A stretch of DNA of 11,186 nt from DAIDKA01 sp049792815 (GTDB taxonomy: Bacteria > Pseudomonadota > Gammaproteobacteria > Steroidobacterales > Steroidobacteraceae), in NCBI GenBank assembly GCA_049792815.1, contig JBARBG010000003.1, forward strand, positions 1-11,186. Direction: 5' to 3'. Below are positions 1 to 7,438 of this stretch, piece after piece. Below the pieces are notes generated by a model. The model saw only the letters and a program-made list of their open reading frames with translations. It was not told the DNA's origin and searched no databases. How positions within the stretch are numbered: the stretch's first letter is position 1; every line of letters starts with the position of its first letter. Made by a program: the position numbers and the translations under genes.

Positions 1-905
1 GCCAGGCCCAGGCCCGCGGCACTGGCCGCGGCCGCCGCGCCCAGGGCATTGATGAGGTTGTGGCGGCCTGCAAGGTGCAGCTCCACCCGCACGCTGCCCT
101 GTGGTGCATGCAGCGAGAAGCGGGTGATGAAACCCGTTGCGTCGATGCTCGTGCGCGGCCCACCGGCCGTGAAATCCGCGCCCGGCTCAAGCCCGAAGGT
201 CAGGACGCGCGCCGGCGTCATGCTCTTCCACAGCAGTGCGAACGGATCATCGTTGTTGATGACGGCAGTGGCATCGGGCGTGAGGCCGGCGACCATCTCC
301 CCTTCGGCGCGCGCGACGCCTTGGAGGCTGCCGAAGCCTGCCAGGTGCTCGGCGCCGGCATTGGTGATGATGCCGATGGTGGGGCGCCCGATGCGCACCA
401 GCGCCTCGACCTCGCCGGCGCGATCCGCACCCATCTCCACCACCGCGAAACGGTGTTCGGCGCGGATCCTGAACAGCGTCAGCGGCACACCGATGTGATT
501 GTTGAGGTTGCCGCGGGTGCTCAGGCACGGACCGGCCTGCGACAGGATGCTGGAGATCAGCTCCTTGACCGTGGTCTTGCCATTGCTGCCGGCGACACCG
601 ACCACCGGAATGGAGAAGCTGGCGCGCCAGGCATGGGCGCTGCTCGCGAGCGCCGCCAGGGTGTCAGAGACCAGGATCTGGCTGCCGGCACCCTCCACAG
701 CGCAGCGCACCACGGCGCCGGCCTCGCCGCGCGCCACGGCGGCGGCCACGTAGTCCTCGCCATTGAAGCGTGGCCCGGACAAGGCGACGAACAGTTCACC
801 GGGGTTGATGGTGCGCGAGTCGGTCGACACGCCATTGAACGCGGCGTCCGGACCGACCAGGCGGCCACCACAGCTTTGTGCAAAGGCTGTGAGCGTGGCG
901 TTCAT
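1..905 (-). CDS. murF: UDP-MurNAc-tripeptide--D-alanyl-D-alanine ligase MurF (3' part missing)
   Basis: MurF adds D-Ala-D-Ala to the UDP-MurNAc-tripeptide in the cytoplasm, the last step in making the peptidoglycan pentapeptide precursor. I translated the minus strand from the ATG at 905-903 and the frame stays open to base 1, giving about 301 residues of a protein usually 450-470 long. The N-terminal substrate domain (about 1-95) contains STDSRTINPGELFVAL. The Mur-ligase P-loop GSNGKTT is near residues 106-112. It is followed by the MurF-type stretches NLNNHIGVPLTL, EMGADRAGEVEAL, a GFGSLQGVARAEGE segment and GRHNLINAL. The start codon overlaps the murE stop as ATGA, so the gene is the sixth in the operon and probably coupled to murE. 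The family usually has Asp or Glu where this protein has His in NNHIG, so the region could be checked for altered substrate contacts. The missing C-terminal domain lies beyond the left edge. Confidence 0.95.
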   Translation of the reverse strand, partial: MNATLTAFAQSCGGRLVGPDAAFNGVSTDSRTINPGELFVALSGPRFNGEDYVAAAVARGEAGAVVRCAVEGAGSQILVSDTLAALASSAHAWRASFSIPVVGVAGSNGKTTVKELISSILSQAGPCLSTRGNLNNHIGVPLTLFRIRAEHRFAVVEMGADRAGEVEALVRIGRPTIGIITNAGAEHLAGFGSLQGVARAEGEMVAGLTPDATAVINNDDPFALLWKSMTPARVLTFGLEPGADFTAGGPRTSIDATGFITRFSLHAPQGSVRVELHLAGRHNLINALGAAAAASAAGLGL

Positions 906-2446
906 GACGCAGCCGCCAGCGCGCCGCGTGCCACCTGCTCATCACTGAACACGCGGCGGGTCGTGCCGTAGATCTGGTAATCCTCGTGACCCTTGCCCGC
1001 GATGAGCACCAGGTCGCCGGGCGCCGCGCCGCGGATGGCTTCCCGGATCGCCGTGGCACGATCGTGCTGCACGCGTACCGTGTCGGAGCTGCCGAAGATG
1101 CCCGCAAGAATGTCGCGCACGATGTCCGCCGGGTCCTCGGTGCGCGGATTGTCATCGGTCACGGTCACAGCATCGGCGCAGGTGGCGGCGATGCGCCCCA
1201 TGATGGGGCGCTTCAGTGCGTCCCGGTCGCCGCCGCAGCCGAACACCACGTGCAAGCGCCCGCGGCAGTGCGCCCGGGCGGCCGCCAGCGCCTTCTCGAG
1301 TGCATCCGGCGTGTGGGCATAGTCGACGATGACGGTGGGCTGCGCGCTGAGTGCGGGCGATGTGACCCGCTGCATGCGCCCGGGCGCGGCGACACAGTGC
1401 GACAGTGCGTCGAGGGCGCTGAGCAGCGGTATCTGCGCCGCCAGCAGCACCGCCAGCGTTGTCAGTACATTGTCGACGTTGAAGTCACCGAGCAGGGGCA
1501 CGCTCAAGTGCGCCTCGCCCCAGGAGGTCGCAAGCGTCAGATCCAGGCCTTCATTGCGGGCGTGGACCTGCGTGGCGAGCACATGCGCTTGCTCACCCGG
1601 GTCAGTGCCGCGGGCCGTGACGACCAGGCGGCCCGGCGCGCCGCGGACCGCGGCGAGCTCGCGCCCGAACGCGTCATCGATGTTGATCACACGCGCCGTC
1701 AGCGTCGGCCACGCGAGCAGCCGCGCCTTGGCGGCACCGTAAGCCTGCATCGTGCCGTGATAGTCCAGATGGTCCTGGGTCAGATTGGTGAAGGCCGCCG
1801 CGCCGAAGCGCACTTCAGCCACGCGCCCCTGGTCCAGGGCGTGCGAGGAGACTTCCATCGCCACCGCCGCCGCGCCTGTGGCCCGCAGGCTCGCCAGCTG
1901 GCGATGTACGCTCACCACATCAGCGGTGGTATGCGCCACCGGCTGCAGGGCATCAGCCGTGCCATACCCCAGGGTGCCGATGTAGGCGGCGGGTCGGCCA
2001 CAGCGTGACAACGCCTGCGCAATCAGCCAGGCGCAGGTGGTCTTGCCGTTGGTGCCCGTGACGCCCACCACATGCATTGCCTGTGACGGTTGCCCGAAAA
2101 ATCGATCGGCGATGACGCCCAGGTGCGCGCGCAGATCCGGCACCGCAACCACGATCTGTTCCTCGTCCTGGCCGGCGCGCTGGCGGATTCGCTGCAGCAG
2201 CCGCGCCGCCGCTTCCAGCGCCCGCGGCTCGCTGGCAGCCGGCGTCTCGTAGACCACGGCGCGCGCACCGCGCTCGGAGGCCTGTGCCGCGAATTCGATG
2301 CCGTGCCGACCACTGCCGCGGGACTGGCCACGACAGGCCAGAAACAGGGCGCCGGGTGTCACGTCGCGACTGTCCAGCGTCACATCGCTGATCGCCACAT
2401 TCGACGGCAAATCAACAATGCCGGACAGCAATTGCTGCAGCATCAT
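902..2446 (-). CDS. murE: UDP-MurNAc-L-Ala-D-Glu:meso-diaminopimelate ligase MurE
   Basis: MurE joins meso-diaminopimelate to UDP-MurNAc-L-Ala-D-Glu, using ATP, in the cytoplasm. The 514 residues form the usual three domains. The N-terminal UDP-binding domain (about 1-120) has TLDSRDVTPGALFLA. The central ATPase domain has the P-loop GTNGKTT at 131-137, MEVSSHALDQGRV near 198-210, NLTQDHLDYHG at 221-231 and K240, the position expected for the carbamylated lysine. The C-terminal domain has DYAHTPDALEKAL near 375, GCGGDRD near 403, DNPRTEDP at 432-439 and GKGHEDYQ near 484. DNPR is the signature of enzymes that choose diaminopimelate; lysine-adding enzymes differ at the Arg. Two ATG codons stand in tandem (2446-2441). 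The first overlaps the ftsI stop as ATGA and is preferred for that reason. No strong Shine-Dalgarno is visible, which fits re-initiation by ribosomes finishing ftsI. Confidence 0.97.
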   Translation of the reverse strand: MMLQQLLSGIVDLPSNVAISDVTLDSRDVTPGALFLACRGQSRGSGRHGIEFAAQASERGARAVVYETPAASEPRALEAAARLLQRIRQRAGQDEEQIVVAVPDLRAHLGVIADRFFGQPSQAMHVVGVTGTNGKTTCAWLIAQALSRCGRPAAYIGTLGYGTADALQPVAHTTADVVSVHRQLASLRATGAAAVAMEVSSHALDQGRVAEVRFGAAAFTNLTQDHLDYHGTMQAYGAAKARLLAWPTLTARVINIDDAFGRELAAVRGAPGRLVVTARGTDPGEQAHVLATQVHARNEGLDLTLATSWGEAHLSVPLLGDFNVDNVLTTLAVLLAAQIPLLSALDALSHCVAAPGRMQRVTSPALSAQPTVIVDYAHTPDALEKALAAARAHCRGRLHVVFGCGGDRDALKRPIMGRIAATCADAVTVTDDNPRTEDPADIVRDILAGIFGSSDTVRVQHDRATAIREAIRGAAPGDLVLIAGKGHEDYQIYGTTRRVFSDEQVARGALAAAS

Positions 2447-4203
2447 CGGCGCGCCACCGTATGGCTACCCGGGTGCGGATGCACCGGCAGCGGCGCGGGC
2501 GCCTCATCGGCGGGCACGCCCGGGGTGGTATCGGGCGCCACGCCCAGCAGACGCAGCGCCGGACCCATGACCGCCGAGAACACCGGGGCTGCGACGTCAC
2601 CGCCGCGGTGCAGGCCGGCGCTCGGGGTATCGATGACGACCACGGCCGCCAGGCGCGGATCGGTCGCGGGTGCCACGCCCGCGAACACCGACATGAAAAG
2701 ACTCTTGGAGTAACCCCCGTCCGTGGCCTTCTCCGCGGTGCCCGTCTTGCCCGCGACGCTATAGCCGTAAATGGCGGCCTTGGTACCCGTGCCCTCGGCG
2801 GCGACCACGGTTTCCAGCATCGCCACCAGTTCCCGGCAGGTGTGCTCGCTGAGCACCTGCTCGCCCGGTGGCGGGCTGGTCACCGGCAGGAATGAGACCG
2901 GGCGCCTGACACCCATGGCACCAAAGGCGGCATAGCCCTGCGCCAGCTGCAGCGGTGTCACCGACAGACCATAGCCATGGGACATGGTGGCGATGCCGAT
3001 CGGGCGCCAGTGCGCGTAGTTGCTGAACACGCCGGCGGATTCGCCGGGAAAGCCACTGGCCGTGACCTGGCCCAGGCCCAGCTTTGAAAGCGTGGTCCAG
3101 ATGAGTTCCGGCGGCAGCGACAGCGCCAGGTGAATCATGCCGACATTGGAACTCTTGGCGAGGATGGTCGCGATGTCGATGCGCCCGAGCGGATGCTCGT
3201 CGGGGAAGGGGTGCGAACCCACCATGATCTCGCCCGGGGAGGTATCAATGATGCTGTGATCGTCATAGCGACCGGACTCGATGCCGGCGGCGACGAAGAA
3301 CGGCTTGATGGTGGAGCCGGCCTCCAGGATGTCGGTCACGGCCCGGTTGCGGTAATCGGCCGGATCGGCTTCGTCGCGGTCGTTGGGATTGAAGCCCGGC
3401 TGATTGACCATGGCCAGGATTTCGCCGGTCTTCACATCCAGCACGACCATGGTCCCGGCCTTGGCGCTCTGCTCACGCACGGCGGCCTTGAGCTCCCGGT
3501 AGGCGAGATACTGCAGACGCAGATCGATCGCCAACCGCAGATCATGTCCGGGGCTGACCTCGCGAATGCTGTCCACATTCTGGACCACTCGCTGGAAGCC
3601 ATCCTGTATCACCCGCTTGGACCCGTCGGTGCCGGCCAGCCAGTGATCAAAGGCCAGCTCCAGACCTTCCTGGCCGGCATCATCGACATTGGTGAAGCCC
3701 AGCATCTGGCCGGTGACTTCTCCCGAGGGGTAGTAGCGGCGGTATTCGCGCTTCAGGTAGACCCCGGTGATCCCCAGGTCGCGAATCTTTTCGGCCTCGA
3801 CCGGCGGCAGGTGCCGCGCCACGTACAGGAACTGGCGGTCCTCATTGCTGGTGATGCGCTGGACCAGTTCCTGGCGATCGAGCTTGAGGGCCTTCGCCAG
3901 GCGCGGGATCTGCTCGGGTACCGGGGCCAGCTCCTGGGGGTTCACCCACACCGAGTCCACCGGCGTGCTGATCGCCAGCGGTTCCCCGTTGCGGTCGGTG
4001 ATCATGCCGCGGTGTGCGGTGATGGTGGCCACGCGCGAGAAGCGCTCGTTGCCTTCCGAAGCATAGAAATCGTGGCGGTACAGCTGCAGGTGCGCCGCCT
4101 GGGCCAGCAGGCCCGCGCCCGCCGTCAGCAGCAGTGCGAGTATCAGCCATGCCCGCCAGCGAAACGAGCCTGCCGTGCGATCACGTGGATTCCTGGCTCT
4201 CAT
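2443..4203 (-). CDS. ftsI: Septal peptidoglycan transpeptidase FtsI (PBP3)
   Basis: FtsI is the class B penicillin-binding protein that cross-links septal peptidoglycan, working with FtsW under control of FtsQLB. The 586 residues start with a short basic cytoplasmic tail and one membrane anchor (about 18-38). A periplasmic pedestal domain (about 55-230) follows. The transpeptidase domain has all three catalytic motifs: STIK at 297-300 with Ser297 as nucleophile, SSN at 351-353 and KTGT at 486-489. The length is close to that of E. coli FtsI. The last 30 or so residues are rich in Pro and Ala with two His near the end and are probably disordered. The ATG at 4203-4201 overlaps the ftsL stop as ATGA, and the gene's own TGA overlaps murE. 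FtsL, its partner in the divisome, is encoded just upstream. Confidence 0.97.
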   Translation of the reverse strand: MRARNPRDRTAGSFRWRAWLILALLLTAGAGLLAQAAHLQLYRHDFYASEGNERFSRVATITAHRGMITDRNGEPLAISTPVDSVWVNPQELAPVPEQIPRLAKALKLDRQELVQRITSNEDRQFLYVARHLPPVEAEKIRDLGITGVYLKREYRRYYPSGEVTGQMLGFTNVDDAGQEGLELAFDHWLAGTDGSKRVIQDGFQRVVQNVDSIREVSPGHDLRLAIDLRLQYLAYRELKAAVREQSAKAGTMVVLDVKTGEILAMVNQPGFNPNDRDEADPADYRNRAVTDILEAGSTIKPFFVAAGIESGRYDDHSIIDTSPGEIMVGSHPFPDEHPLGRIDIATILAKSSNVGMIHLALSLPPELIWTTLSKLGLGQVTASGFPGESAGVFSNYAHWRPIGIATMSHGYGLSVTPLQLAQGYAAFGAMGVRRPVSFLPVTSPPPGEQVLSEHTCRELVAMLETVVAAEGTGTKAAIYGYSVAGKTGTAEKATDGGYSKSLFMSVFAGVAPATDPRLAAVVVIDTPSAGLHRGGDVAAPVFSAVMGPALRLLGVAPDTTPGVPADEAPAPLPVHPHPGSHTVARR

Positions 4204-4481
4204 GGCGCGACGATCTTGATCTGCTGCGCCGGCGGGGTGGCCATGTGCAGGCGATTGCTGGCGACGTTTTCAACAAAGGCATGCTGGGACCAGGCGCTTT
4301 GCTCAAGCTGCAACTGACCCCATTCGATGTCGAGATTGTCCCGCTGGTCGGACAGCTGCTGCAGTTGCATGAACATCTCGCGGGTGCGGTGCTTGCACCA
4401 CACCGCGCCGGCAGCCGAGCCCAGCGCCGCCATCCACAGCAGCGGCACCACCACGGCGTAGAGCGTGCGCGACACCTTCAA
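4200..4481 (-). CDS. ftsL: Cell division protein FtsL, probable TTG start
   Basis: FtsL is a small bitopic membrane protein that forms a complex with FtsB and FtsQ and helps activate FtsWI. The protein is 93 residues long. A transmembrane helix at about 7-28 is followed by a periplasmic helix (about 33-78) with Leu at 40, 43, 50, 57 and 59, which suggests a coiled coil for pairing with FtsB. Sequence conservation of FtsL is low, so the call also rests on its place between rsmH and ftsI. The start codon is TTG at 4481-4479, overlapping the rsmH stop as TTGA, with a purine-rich GAGAAG five bases upstream. A GTG at codon 3 is an alternative that would remove two residues. The cytoplasmic tail is only about six residues, much shorter than in E. 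coli but common outside the enterics. Confidence 0.92.
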   Translation of the reverse strand: MKVSRTLYAVVVPLLWMAALGSAAGAVWCKHRTREMFMQLQQLSDQRDNLDIEWGQLQLEQSAWSQHAFVENVASNRLHMATPPAQQIKIVAP

Positions 4482-5416
4482 GACAGCTTCTCGGCGATCC
4501 GCAGCAGGGCGCTGCGGGCACGCGGATTGCGCCTCAGTTCCGCCTCGCCGGGGCGCTGCTTGCGTCCCACCAGTTTCATGCGCGGCTGGGCCGAGGGTGG
4601 CACCACCGGCAAGCGCGCCAGGGCCGGATCGATGCTGGAGTGGCGCGCCATGAACTGCTTGACGGCGCGATCCTCCAGCGAATGGAAGCTGATGACGGCC
4701 AGCCGGCCGGTGGGTGCCAGGACTTCGAACGCGGCGCCCAGGCCGGCTGTGAGTTCGCCGAGCTCATCGTTGATGAACATGCGCAGCGCCTGAAAGGTGC
4801 GCGTCGCCGGATTCTTGCCCGGTTCGCGCGTGCGTACCGCCCGGGCGACGATTTCGGCGAGCTGCGCGGTGCGGGTGATGGGCGTGCGCTCACGCGCGGT
4901 GGCGATCGCGTGCGCCACGCGGCGCGCAAACCGCTCCTCGCCCAGGGTCGCGATCACCTCGCGCATCTCGTCGATGCCCGCCCTGGCGAGCCATGCAGCA
5001 ACCGGCTCACCACGTGTCGGGTCCATGCGCATATCGAGCGGACCATCGGCCCGGAAGCTGAATCCGCGCTCGGGTTCATCGAGCTGCGGGGACGATACGC
5101 CAAGGTCAAAGAGCACGCCTGCGCATGGGCGTCCCTGCGCATACGCCGGCACGAGAGCCGCAAGCTGCGAAAACGGCGCGTGCTGGAGCGTGAGGCGCAG
5201 GTCGCCGGCGAAGCGCTGGCGGCCCGCCGCGATGGCCTGCGGATCGCGGTCGAGCGCGAGCACGCGGCCTTCTCCACCCAGGGTCTCGAGAATGCGTGCC
5301 GTGTGGCCGCCGCGCCCGAACGTTGCATCGACATAGTACCCACCCGCCCTGACCGCCAATGCCGCGTACACTTCATCGACGAGCACTGCGGCGTGCTCGT
5401 CGATGAGTCCGATCAC
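4478..5416 (-). CDS. rsmH: 16S rRNA (cytosine1402-N4)-methyltransferase RsmH (MraW)
   Basis: RsmH methylates N4 of C1402 in 16S rRNA, in the decoding centre, using S-adenosylmethionine. RsmI, also encoded in this window, makes the 2'-O-methyl group on the same nucleotide. The 312 residues match the usual length. The start reads HAAVLVDEV near 8-16. The SAM site includes DATFGRGGH at 30-38 and LALDRDPQA near 53-61. GVLFDLGVSSPQLDEPERGF starts at residue 100. VISFHSLEDR lies at 241-250, and the C-terminal LRRNPRARSALLRIAEK is typical. I chose the GTG at 5416-5414 because it overlaps the mraZ stop as GTGA and gives the family N-terminus; no good Shine-Dalgarno precedes it. It is the second gene of the dcw operon, as in most bacteria. 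Confidence 0.97.
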   Translation of the reverse strand: MIGLIDEHAAVLVDEVYAALAVRAGGYYVDATFGRGGHTARILETLGGEGRVLALDRDPQAIAAGRQRFAGDLRLTLQHAPFSQLAALVPAYAQGRPCAGVLFDLGVSSPQLDEPERGFSFRADGPLDMRMDPTRGEPVAAWLARAGIDEMREVIATLGEERFARRVAHAIATARERTPITRTAQLAEIVARAVRTREPGKNPATRTFQALRMFINDELGELTAGLGAAFEVLAPTGRLAVISFHSLEDRAVKQFMARHSSIDPALARLPVVPPSAQPRMKLVGRKQRPGEAELRRNPRARSALLRIAEKLS

Positions 5417-5901
5417 TTTTGTTCTGGCGGGCTGCGCTTCAGACCCGCCGACAACTTCAATTCAGCCAATCCCAGCGGAGCCGCGACCGTGCGCCGCTCC
5501 GGCTGGATCGAGGCGAGTGCGCCTTGCATCCAGGCGCCCTCGTCCCAAAGCTCGAGGTGATTTCCCTGACCGACCAGCATCGCGTCGCGTTGCAGTCCGG
5601 TAAACTCACGCAACTCACCCGGAATCAATACCCGACCATGAGCGTCAATCTCCAAATCCGTCGCGTAGCCGATCATCAGGCGCTGCAGCCAGCGCGACTC
5701 CGGGTTCAGATTCGGAAGGCTCAACAGTTGGTCCTGCAGCTGCTCCCAATCCGCGATCGGGTAGATCAGCGCGCACTTGTCCGGGTCGACTGTGGCCACC
5801 AGTCGCAGGTCCGCAGCCTTGGCCAGTTCATCCCGCACGCGCACGGGCAGGACCAACCGCCCTTTCACATCGAGAGAGACCTTTGCTGCACCGCGGAACA
5901 C
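5413..5901 (-). CDS. mraZ: Transcriptional regulator MraZ
   Basis: MraZ is a DNA-binding protein of the SpoVT/AbrB fold that represses its own dcw operon in E. coli. The chosen form has 162 residues and two tandem half-domains, each with the DxxxR signature: DVKGR at 11-15 and DAHGR at 86-90. I start it at the GTG at 5901-5899. This gives the family's FRGA-type N-terminus, and a GGGGGT stretch lies a few bases upstream as a ribosome binding site. A longer frame from another GTG at 5946 exists, but it would run through the operator repeats and add 15 residues with no family match. The gene is first in the operon, and its stop overlaps the rsmH start by 4 bases. The last 20 residues (LKLSAGLKRSPPEQK end) extend a little beyond the compact fold. 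Confidence 0.95.
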   Translation of the reverse strand: MFRGAAKVSLDVKGRLVLPVRVRDELAKAADLRLVATVDPDKCALIYPIADWEQLQDQLLSLPNLNPESRWLQRLMIGYATDLEIDAHGRVLIPGELREFTGLQRDAMLVGQGNHLELWDEGAWMQGALASIQPERRTVAAPLGLAELKLSAGLKRSPPEQK

Positions 5902-5920
5902 GAGACCCCCGGAGCGAAAG

Positions 5921-5946
5921 ACCCACTTTCGCCCACTTTTCCCCAC
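5921..5946 (-). promoter_or_regulatory. MraZ operator: three GTGGGN boxes at 10-bp spacing
   Basis: On the minus strand GTGGGG (5946-5941), GTGGGC (5936-5931) and GTGGGT (5926-5921) are separated by AAAA and GAAA, an exact 10-bp period or one helical turn. A degenerate fourth copy, GTGCCC, sits in phase at 5956-5951. MraZ of E. coli is known to bind tandem TGGGN repeats of this spacing between the promoter and its own gene. Here the array begins about two bases after the predicted transcription start and ends 19 bases before the GTG start of mraZ. Its role as an autorepression site is inferred from this match. Confidence 0.85.
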
Positions 5947-5954
5947 CTGGGGGC

Positions 5955-5984
5955 ACTATAGGAATCTGCGGTCCAATATGTCAA
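5955..5984 (-). promoter_or_regulatory. dcw operon promoter (sigma-70 type)
   Basis: The minus strand has a perfect -35 box TTGACA at 5984-5979 and a -10 box TATAGT at 5960-5955, separated by 18 bases. Transcription would start near A5948, just before the MraZ boxes. This is the best promoter match in the window, and its surroundings are clearly richer in A+T than the genes. It should drive mraZ through murF and further dcw genes beyond the left edge. Confidence 0.8.
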
Positions 5985-5996
5985 TTGAATGAGCGG

Positions 5997-6021
5997 AAAA
6001 ATTTGTCGTTGTCACAACGAC
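5997..6021 (-). terminator. Perfect palindrome with T run, possible terminator of rnpB transcripts
   Basis: GTCGTTGT (6005-6012), one central base and ACAACGAC (6014-6021) form a perfect inverted repeat. Read on the minus strand it folds as a 7-bp stem with a TGA loop, followed by AAATTTTT (6004-5997). It lies downstream of rnpB and just upstream of the dcw -35 box, where a terminator would separate the two transcripts. The stem is short and not GC-rich, and the T run starts three bases late, so an operator for an unknown regulator is an equally fair reading. Confidence 0.4.
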
Positions 6022-6032
6022 TTATGGTCAAA

Positions 6033-6049
6033 TCGGCCCGCTCGGCCGA
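6033..6049. repeat. GC-rich inverted repeat in the rnpB-mraZ gap
   Basis: TCGGCC (6033-6038) and GGCCGA (6044-6049) can form a 6-bp GC-rich stem with a 5-base loop. On the minus strand it is followed only by TTTG, so it is a poor terminator alone. It could act with the palindrome 12 bases further downstream on that strand. The rest of the gap from 5985 to 6137 shows no gene; AAGCTT at 6081-6086 and again at 6095-6100 is the only other repeat I notice. Confidence 0.4.
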
Positions 6050-6137
6050 CGCCTTGAACGACAGTCTTCTTATCAATCAGAAGCTTGCTGCGGAAAGCTT
6101 ATACAGTAGGTCACGCTCAGGACCCCTGTAAAAGAAG

Positions 6138-6522
<385 letters not shown>

Positions 6523-6523
<1 letters not shown>

Positions 6524-7383
6524 CAGCCGCCACCATACTCGCCACGCAGCTGCAGCGCGAGCGCGTACGCGTCCGAGCGTCGTCCGCCGGACAGCTGGGC
6601 GGCGACCGCCGCCGCCTTGCCCGGCGGCAATTCGGGCACCAGCAGTTCCAGCGCGCGGCGCATGAGGTTCATGTCGGCACCGTCCTGCGCCGGCGGCGCA
6701 CCCTGCACGATCAGCGTGATTTCACCGCGCTGCAGATTCGGGTCCTGCTGCGCAAGCTGGCGCAGTTGCTCAAGGGTGCCGCGATAAACGGTTTCATGAA
6801 GCTTGGTCAGTTCGCGCGCGATGACCGCGGGACGCTCTGCGCCCAATAGAGTTGACAAATCAACAAGGCATTCGGCAATGCGGTGCGGCGCCTCGAAGAA
6901 CACCATGGTGCGGGTCTCGGTGGCGAGCGTGCCCAGGCGTGCGCGGCGTTCGCGTCCCGCCGCCGGCAGGAATCCCTCGAAGCAGAAGCGCTCCACCGGC
7001 AAAGCCGCAAGCGCCAGCGCGGCGGTGATGGCGGAGGGCCCCGGCACCACGCTCACCGCAATGCCCTGCGCCACGGCCGCCCGCAGCAGCTCGAATCCCG
7101 GGTCGCTGAGCAGCGGCGTCCCGGCGTCGCTGACCAGCACCACCCGCGCGCCCTGCGCGAGCCTTGCGAGCAGCTCCGGCAGCCGCTGCGTCTCGTTATG
7201 CGCATGCAGGGACAGCAACGGCTTGGCGATGCCCAGATGCTGCAGCAATCCGAGCGTGCGGCGCGTGTCCTCGGCCGCGATCAGGTCCGCGCCCGCCAGC
7301 GCCGCGCGCGCACGCTCGCTCAGATCCCCCATATTTCCGATCGGAGTGGCGACGACTTCAAGCCGGCCCGGTTGATTGCCCAC
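6523..7383 (-). CDS. rsmI: 16S rRNA (cytidine1402-2'-O)-methyltransferase RsmI
   Basis: RsmI adds the 2'-O-methyl group to C1402 of 16S rRNA, next to the N4-methyl made by RsmH. It belongs to the tetrapyrrole methylase fold. Visible signatures are VVATPIGNMGDLSERA at about 10-25, AAEDTRRT at 36-43, LHAHNE at 59-64, LVSDAGTPLLSDPG at 83-96, VPGPSA near 113-118, RFCFEGFLP at 132-140 and ARELTKLHETVYRG at 189-202. I chose the GTG at 7383-7381. AGGGGA lies five bases upstream as a ribosome binding site, and the product is then 286 residues, the length of E. coli RsmI. An ATG at 7407 would add eight residues but has no spaced ribosome binding site. The gene diverges from lpoA, and its TGA touches the 5' end of rnpB. 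Confidence 0.96.
6532..6537 (-). promoter_or_regulatory. Possible -10 box for rnpB inside rsmI
   Basis: TATGGT on the minus strand lies 6 bases before the rsmI stop, correctly placed for a start at about 6525-6523, the 5' end of the RNase P RNA. No convincing -35 box is seen 16-18 bases upstream (TCGCGC there). It may be a weak or chance match, and co-transcription with rsmI is the alternative. Confidence 0.25.
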
Positions 7384-7389
7384 TATAAT
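7384..7389 (+). promoter_or_regulatory. Possible -10 box for lpoA
   Basis: A perfect TATAAT lies on the plus strand 49 bases before the lpoA ATG, in the 55-bp gap between divergent rsmI and lpoA. It starts at the base just upstream of the rsmI GTG. No good -35 box is found at 16-18 bases spacing, where the sequence is GC-rich rsmI coding DNA, so the promoter call is tentative. Confidence 0.3.
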
Positions 7390-7438
7390 CCCCTGTATTG
7401 GCCCCATCCTGCCGTCGAAAGGCAAGGCACAGCAACTC

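Noticed and set aside
60..971. 303-codon open frame on the plus strand opposite murF
   Set aside because: The minus-strand translation is a clear MurF; the plus-strand product is Arg/His/Ala-rich without motifs.
986..2008. 340-codon plus-strand frame opposite murE
   Set aside because: It is an antisense shadow of a well-supported murE, with no start signal or motif.
3130..4317. 395-codon plus-strand frame opposite ftsI
   Set aside because: It is an antisense shadow of ftsI; its pseudo-hydrophobic repeats come from the codons of the other strand.
4640..5560. 306-codon plus-strand frame opposite rsmH
   Set aside because: rsmH on the minus strand carries all family motifs, and this frame has none.
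5902..5946. Upstream extension of mraZ to the GTG at 5946
   Set aside because: It would translate the operator repeats, start almost at the predicted transcription start and add residues that no MraZ has.
6081..6100. AAGCTT repeated at 6081-6086 and 6095-6100
   Set aside because: Two copies of a self-complementary hexamer 8 bases apart can pair, but the stem is AT-rich, has no T run and no clear partner gene.
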